Notes under the pieces: model-generated
Databases searched by the model: none
Seen by the model: the letters and a program-made list of their open reading frames with translations, nothing else
What the model was told of the DNA's origin: nothing
NCBI GenBank assembly: GCA_905221605.1
Contig: CAJNDS010002198.1
Coordinates: forward strand, 264,160 to 274,159
Source of the DNA: Symbiodinium natans
Lineage: Eukaryota > Sar > Dinophyceae > Suessiales > Symbiodiniaceae
Length of the DNA stretch: 10,000 bases
Reading direction: 5' to 3'
Made by a program: the position numbers and the translations under genes
Shown: positions 6,743 to 10,000 of the stretch, in pieces
Numbering within the stretch: the stretch's first letter is position 1
Layout of the letters: each line of letters begins with the position of its first letter

Positions 6743-7110
6743 TAGGATTTAGGATTTAGGATTTAGGATTTAGGATTTAGGATTTAGGATTTAGGATTTA
6801 GGATTTAGGATTTAGGATTTAGGATTTAGGATTTAGGATTTAGGAAATAGGAATGAGGATGTAGGATTTAGGATTTAGGATTTAGGATTTAGGATTTAGG
6901 ATTTAGGATTTAGGATTTAGGATTTAGGATTTAGGATTTAGGACTTAGGAGTTCGCATTTAGGATTTAGGATTTAGGATTTAGGATTTAAGATTTAGGAT
7001 TTAGATTCAGGATTTAGGAAATAGGAATGAGGATGTAGGATTTAGGATTTAGGATTTAGGATTTCGGATTTCGGATTTAGGATTTCGGATTTCGGATTTC
7101 GGATTTAGGA
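6743..7110. repeat. TTTAGGA heptamer array (telomere-variant satellite)
   Basis: About 50 units of GGATTTA (= TTTAGGA) on plus, one base different from TTTAGGG. A divergent segment GGAAATAGGAATGAGGATG occurs at about 6843 and again at about 7017, a spacing of 174 bp, so a larger unit was duplicated. Near the right end several units are TTTCGGA (7062-7102). Confidence 0.95.
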
Positions 7111-7169
7111 ACCACGAAACCACAAAAAAGCAAGACGACCCCATTAAGGTTTAAATATATAGGTAGAGA

Positions 7170-7251
7170 GGGTTTAGGGTTTAGGGTTTAGGGTTTAGGG
7201 TTCAGGGTCTAGGCTTTACGGTTTAGGGATTAGGGTTTAGGGTTTAGGGTT
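7170..7251. repeat. Interstitial telomeric tract, TTTAGGG on plus strand
   Basis: About 11 units with scattered changes (TTCAGGG, TCTAGGC, TTTACGG), separated from the TTTAGGA array by about 60 bases of unique sequence. Confidence 0.9.
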
Positions 7252-7360
7252 AGGCGCAGAAAATTTCAGCTGCGCAGTGTCGATGGTTCCCCTCTGCTTG
7301 TAGGCGAGCCACATCCCCGCCTTGAGGCCGATGGAACTTGGCCTCTGTGGTTCTGGAGTT
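7252..7360. other. Coding-like island between telomeric tracts, strand unresolved
   Basis: Both strands have a fully open frame. Plus reads KFQLRSVDGSPLLVGEP and onward after a possible acceptor AAATTTCAG, with a possible GA or GT donor before the next tract. Minus reads SIGLKAGMWLAYKQRG and onward after CCACAG. The two frames differ in register but both look protein-like. It may be an exon whose flanking introns are the telomeric tracts; no family is recognised. Confidence 0.25.
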
Positions 7361-7503
7361 GGGTTTAGGGTTTAGGGTTTAGGGTTTGGGGTTTGGGGTT
7401 TGGGCTTTGGGCTTTGGGCTTTGGGGTTTGGGGTTTGGGGTTTGGGGTTTGGGGTTTGGGGTTTAAGGTTTAGGGTTTAGGGTTTAGGGTTTAGGGTTTA
7501 GGG
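7361..7503. repeat. Telomeric tract with a TTTGGGG/TTTGGGC core
   Basis: TTTAGGG units at both ends enclose a block of TTTGGGG units that itself contains three CTTTGGG variants. The order suggests that variant units spread from the centre by slippage or unequal exchange. Confidence 0.92.
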
Positions 7504-7643
7504 AGACTCTACAGCCCAAAGCAGTTTCATGGATCAAAGCTTGGCACTAGCCTCAACCGCATGCTTGGGGGTCGGAAACTACTTGCGGCTCCTGCACACC
7601 CTAACATCCTCAAAAGCCCGAAAAATCCTAGAACAACCCTGGC
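7504..7643. other. Unique island, possibly coding
   Basis: The plus frame from ATG 7529 stays open to 7780 (83 codons), but it runs through the inverted-repeat element at 7644-7728 and so is doubtful as a whole. A second plus frame reads GSKLGTSLNRMLGGRKLL in the same place. Neither shows a recognisable motif. Confidence 0.2.
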
Positions 7644-7728
7644 AACTTGGGTTGTTCCCCATTATACTACCAGTCCTCAAAAACACCCGATTAAGGCCTG
7701 TTGGTATAAGGGGGGACATCCCAAGTGA
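7644..7728. mobile_element. Short terminal-inverted-repeat element (MITE-like)
   Basis: Left end ACTTGGGTTGTTCCCCATTA and right end, read on minus, CACTTGGGATGTCCCCCCTT are imperfect inverted repeats over about 25-30 bp, enclosing about 30 bp. The same end sequence appears at 9464-9493 and, inverted, at 9569-9596. No transposase is present. No clean target-site duplication is visible. Confidence 0.55.
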
Positions 7729-7783
7729 CAACCCTAAATACGAACAACAACCCCAAAAAAATTATGCAAAAGGACTTTAAGAA

Positions 7784-7876
7784 ACCCTAAGCCCTAAACC
7801 CTAAACCCTAGACCCTAAACCCTAAACCCTAAACCTGAAACCCCAAACCCCTAAACCCTGAACCCCGAAACCCTTG
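7784..7876. repeat. Interstitial telomeric tract, CCCTAAA on plus strand
   Basis: About 12 units with AGCCCTAAA, CCTGAAA and CCCCAAA variants, becoming irregular towards the right. Confidence 0.9.
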
Positions 7877-7948
7877 AAAAGGTGGGGATGGCACAGCTCA
7901 AGGAAGAGGCCCTGTAGAGTCGGAAGCCCGTCTACTTTGAAAAGGCTT
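7877..7948. other. Short unique island, possible micro-exon
   Basis: On plus, GAAAAG|GTGGGGATGGCACAG to CCCT|GTAGAG would be an exon of about 38 bases (VGMAQLKEEA). This is too short to support coding by itself. It sits between a CCCTAAA tract and a TTTAGGG tract. Confidence 0.15.
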
Positions 7949-8034
7949 AAGGGTTTAGGGTTTAGGGTTTCGGGTTCGGGTTTAGGGTTTAGGGTTTAGG
8001 GTTTAGGGTTTAGGGTCTAGGGTCTAGAGGGCTT
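7949..8034. repeat. Interstitial telomeric tract, TTTAGGG on plus strand
   Basis: About 11 units with TTCGGG and TCTAGGG variants; opposite orientation to the tract at 7784-7876, only about 75 bp away. Confidence 0.9.
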
Positions 8035-8191
8035 AGGAGGGTTTGCAGGGTTTGGACGGATTTCGGAGGGCTTCGGAGGATATTTAGGGGGCTTAGGGGC
8101 TCGGGGGCTGTGCCAGAGAGGCCTTCATGATTAGAATAGGAATCTGGGGGTTACCATAGTAGAATTCTACAGGGACCATAAGGGAATACCA
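8035..8191. other. G-rich degenerate repeats, then unique spacer
   Basis: GGAGGGCTTCGGAGGATATTT-like units (8035-8105) look like decayed TTTAGGG. The rest is unique and includes the palindrome TAGAATTCTA at 8160-8169. I see no gene. Confidence 0.4.
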
Positions 8192-8335
8192 TTAGTAATT
8201 CTCCCGACCCCTGTAGTAGAAGGTTTCGGGGGGTGTGGATACTCGAGTGAAAGCCTGAGGATCGGGCAGTTGCGTATCCTTCCCCATGGAGAACTTCACA
8301 TCACCTCAGAGAGTCTGAGTGTTTGGGGCTCAGGG
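8192..8335. other. Coding-like island, strand unresolved
   Basis: Plus: after GTAGAAG the frame reads CGYSSESLRIGQLRILPHGE and onward, with a possible donor at GGCTCAGG|GTTTCC directly before a CCCTAAA tract. Minus: after CTCTGAG|G (8304) it reads DVKFSMGKDTQLPDPQAF and onward to a TAA at 8192-8194, 37 codons counting the stop. Both are plausible and use mostly G/C third positions. The plus reading is on the strand of the model at 8472-9046 and could be an upstream exon of it. Confidence 0.3.
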
Positions 8336-8339
8336 TTTC

Positions 8340-8461
8340 CCCAAACCCTAAACCCTAAACCCTAAACCTTAAACCCTAAGCCTTAAACCCTAAACCCTAA
8401 ACCTTAAACCCTAACCCGAAACCCGAAACCCTAAACCCTAAACCCTAAACCCTAAACCCTG
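8340..8461. repeat. Interstitial telomeric tract, CCCTAAA on plus strand
   Basis: About 17 units with CCTTAAA and CCCGAAA variants between two coding-like islands. Confidence 0.93.
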
Positions 8462-8471
8462 ACATCTGGAG

Positions 8472-8789
8472 CCCCTGGAGGCCAAGAACCTGTGCTACAA
8501 GGCCCCTGCGGACCCCGAGAGATGTCTCACCGCCCCAGGCGCGAAGCCGTGAACCTCCAAACCCTAAACCCTAAACCCTAAACCCTACACCCCTTTAACC
8601 CTAAAACCCTACACCCTACAACCTTCAAAGCCCCCCAAACCACCTTGACCAGCAAAAAACCAGAAAGCTCCAAGCAGCCGCCCAGTGAGTCCACGCCCGC
8701 CGCGGCGTTCGACCTGACCAGCCTCTGGATGGCCTCTCAGGGCATATACATACATTATATATGTATAGATATATATATATATATATATG

Positions 8790-8821
<32 letters not shown>

Positions 8822-9046
8822 TCTGTTCCTATAAACCCTAAACTCTAAAACCAAAACCCTGAACCCTGCGGCCTGCGGTGGGGGGGGGGGGGTGGAGTGG
8901 CTTTTGGAGGGGGAGGAGAGGATCTTTGCTTGCAGTTCTTGGTTTTTGCAGGGGACTCTGGGGGGAGAGTTAAGGCGTCGGCTGGGCTTGCGGCTGACGA
9001 GCTCCACGATGTTCAGGTTTTGCGGGGGCTTTGGGTCGAGCCCTAA
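8472..9046 (+). CDS. Tentative three-exon gene fragment with telomere- and microsatellite-bearing introns
   Basis: Proposed join(8472..8548, 8653..8741, 8952..9046), with 8481 as an alternative first-exon start (CTGGAG|GCC). Exon a reads EAKNLCYKAPADPERCLTAP with G/C at most third positions and ends at CC|GTGAAC. Exon b (KKPESSKQPPSESTPAAAF, then FDLTSLWMASQ) starts after CCTTGACCAG and ends at CAGG|GCATAT, a GC donor. Exon c follows a pyrimidine-rich TTCTTGGTTTTTGCAG|G, contains GLAADELHDVQVLRGLWVEP and stops at TAA 9044-9046, inside the first CCCTAAA unit. Phases match at both joins (2 then 1, 1 then 2). No family is recognised. The minus strand also has open frames here (for example LNIVELVSRKPSRR at about 8979-9020), so this is a hypothesis; upstream exons are missing. 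Confidence 0.35.
8554..8632. repeat. Telomeric tract within putative intron
   Basis: CCCTAAA units followed by looser CCCTACA/CCTAAAA variants, lying between exons a and b of the tentative plus-strand gene. Confidence 0.85.
8744..8822. repeat. (AT)n / GTATATAC microsatellite
   Basis: A long alternating AT run with internal TGTATAGA and TGTATATACA breaks. It lacks the poly-C and GTTATCCACGC sequence of the other two AT tracts, although a G run of about 14 follows at about 8879. It would lie in the second intron of the tentative gene. Confidence 0.92.
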
Positions 9047-9098
9047 ACCATAAACCCTAAACCCTAAACCCTAAACCCTAAACCCTAAAACCCCCTAA
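9041..9098. repeat. Interstitial telomeric tract, CCCTAAA on plus strand
   Basis: About seven units, the last with extra A and C. The first unit provides the stop codon of the tentative exon ending at 9046. Confidence 0.9.
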
Positions 9099-9221
9099 GG
9101 GAAATGTGGCCAAGCCCTCGGTCTGGGGTCTGGGGCTCGGGGTTTAGGAGTTTAGGGCTTCGGGTTGCTTAGGGGAATCGGCCTGATATTTTCTCAATGC
9201 CCTAGCCCCTTCATCTTCAAC
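9099..9221. other. Spacer with decayed TTTAGGG units, no gene seen
   Basis: Contains GGTCTGGGG and GGTTTAGGAGTTTAGGG variants at about 9119-9160, opposite in orientation to the flanking tracts, then unique sequence. No supported coding frame. Confidence 0.4.
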
Positions 9222-9300
9222 AACCCTAAACCCTAAACCCTAAACCCTAAACCCTAAAACCCTAAACCCTAAACCCAAAACCCCGCCCCCCCCCCCCCCC
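9222..9300. repeat. CCCTAAA tract ending in a poly-C run
   Basis: About nine units, one with an extra A (CCCTAAAA), then CCCAAAACCCCG and a run of C to about 9300. Confidence 0.9.
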
Positions 9301-9329
9301 TCGCCCCTCCCGGAAAAAATTGAAAAAGA

Positions 9330-9418
9330 GAGAGATGCTTCTCACTATGCCTGTGAAGTTGGGGTGTGTCATCATGAAGGGGATCAAACACCCTGAGCCC
9401 CAAACCCAAGAACCCTAG
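9330..9418 (+). other. Coding-like island
   Basis: After an A/G-rich stretch ending GAGAG, one plus frame reads EMLLTMPVKLGCVIMKGIKH and onward to TAG at 9416-9418, with about two thirds of third positions G/C. A second plus frame (ASHYACEVGVCHHEGD) is also open. No family is recognised. Confidence 0.25.
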
Positions 9419-9461
9419 AGCTCAAGGTAGCAGAGCACACACCTAAACCCTAAACCCTACA

Positions 9462-9598
9462 CTCGGGATGTTCCCCCTTACACTAACAGTCCTTCATAGG
9501 GATGAAAATCGGGGGTCCTGAACCCTCATCCCTAAACCCTAAACCCTAAACCCTAAACCCTAAACCCCAGTCCTTAGTAGAAGGGGGAGCGTCCCAAC
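9462..9598. mobile_element. Second terminal-inverted-repeat element, with an internal telomeric tract
   Basis: Left end at 9464-9493 (CACTCGGGATGTTCCCCCTT) and right end at 9569-9596, read on minus as GGGACGCTCCCCCTTCTACT, are imperfect inverted repeats matching the element at 7644-7728. About five CCCTAAA units (9533-9567) lie between the ends. Telomeric repeats also flank it on both sides, so a target duplication cannot be told apart from the repeat. Confidence 0.5.
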
Positions 9599-9604
9599 CC
9601 TAAA

Positions 9605-9688
9605 GCCCGAAGCCCCAACGTTCGACCCGAGACAGGGGCCGAGACGGCCTGGTCGAAGTGCAGCTTCAAGCGCTGCTCCTGGATATCC
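9605..9688. other. Coding-like island, strand unresolved
   Basis: Minus: ATATCCAG|GAGCAGCGC to TCGG|GTCGAAC (9678 to 9627) reads EQRLKLHFDQAVSAPVSG with nearly all third positions G/C. Plus: after GAGACAG, AETAWSKCSFKRCSW uses the same third positions, so codon bias cannot choose the strand. It lies between telomeric tracts like the other islands. Confidence 0.3.
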
Positions 9689-9689
9689 C

Positions 9690-10000
9690 GAAGCCCCTAA
9701 ACCCTAAACCCTAAACCCCCCCCTAAACCCTAAACCCCAAACCCTAAACCCTAAACCCCCCAAAATGGCCCCTGAAACCCTAAAGCCCTAAAGCCCCAAA
9801 TCCCAAACCTAAAACCCTAAACCCCTAAAATAAGGCCCTAAAACCCTAAAGCCCGAAAACCCGAAAAACCCTAAACCCTAAAACCCTAAAACCCTAAAAC
9901 CCTAAAACCCTAAAACCCTAAAACCCTAAATCAGGCCCTAAAACCCTAAAACCCTAAAACCCAAAAGCCCTAAAACCCTAAAACCCTAAAGCCCACCGCA
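9690..10000. repeat. Mixed CCCTAAA / CCCTAAAA / CCCTAAAG array running off the window
   Basis: It starts with perfect CCCTAAA units, passes through CCCC-rich and CCCTAAAG variants, and from about 9878 is mainly an octamer, CCCTAAAA (TTTTAGGG on the other strand). No gene is visible, and the array continues past the window edge. Confidence 0.93.

Noticed and set aside
6309-6759. Overlapping ORFs in several frames across the GGGAC cluster
   Set aside because: High GC content removes stop codons from many frames at once; peptides are Pro/Gly/Arg low-complexity.
97-10000. CRISPR array
   Set aside because: The heptamer repeats are contiguous with no unique spacers of regular length, and the sequence is eukaryotic.
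1-10000. tRNA, rRNA or spliced-leader RNA gene
   Set aside because: I looked for cloverleaf-like boxes and for the dinoflagellate leader ending TTTTGGCTCAAG and saw none; a covariance search would be more sensitive.

Overview
The window looks like nuclear DNA of a dinoflagellate, most likely Symbiodiniaceae/Suessiales. Three things support this: many tracts of the plant/alveolate-type telomere heptamer TTTAGGG in both orientations, a split gene whose protein resembles a multipass membrane family I remember from Symbiodinium-type genomes, and splice sites of the dinoflagellate kind (AG|G acceptors, one apparent GA donor). Species is inference. I recognise no prokaryotic, viral, rRNA, tRNA or CRISPR feature.

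Layout. 1-700: a telomeric tract, a 12-bp tandem repeat and an AT-microsatellite/poly-C module. 700-2470: decayed telomere-like DNA containing a 461-bp satellite (about 2.6 copies), then AT-rich degenerate sequence. 2477-2845: two long hairpins built from CGGTACAA motifs and arranged head-to-head. 2990-3046: an inverted copy of the microsatellite/poly-C module. 3570-5682 (minus): the best gene, reconstructed here as four exons and 520 aa, including an 87-base exon that no long ORF reveals. 5834-6385 (minus): a long ORF of unknown function, 151 bp upstream on the same strand. 6537-6730: a GGGAC/GTCCC cluster. 6743-7110: a TTTAGGA variant array. 7170-10000: a mosaic of telomeric tracts (TTTAGGG, TTTGGGG, TTTTAGGG) separated by unique islands of about 60-150 bp, several coding-like, plus two short inverted-terminal-repeat elements.

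Main idea. In the one gene that can be spliced with confidence, two of three introns carry telomeric tracts, in opposite orientations. These two introns share two sequence blocks, and each has inverted repeats near its ends, so they look like copies of one introner-like element. The coding-like islands further right may likewise be exons between telomere-filled introns. A phase-consistent plus-strand model is offered for 8472-9046, but strand is hard to settle there because opposite-strand frames share third codon positions. Splice sites, homology and copy number were read by eye; no search was run.
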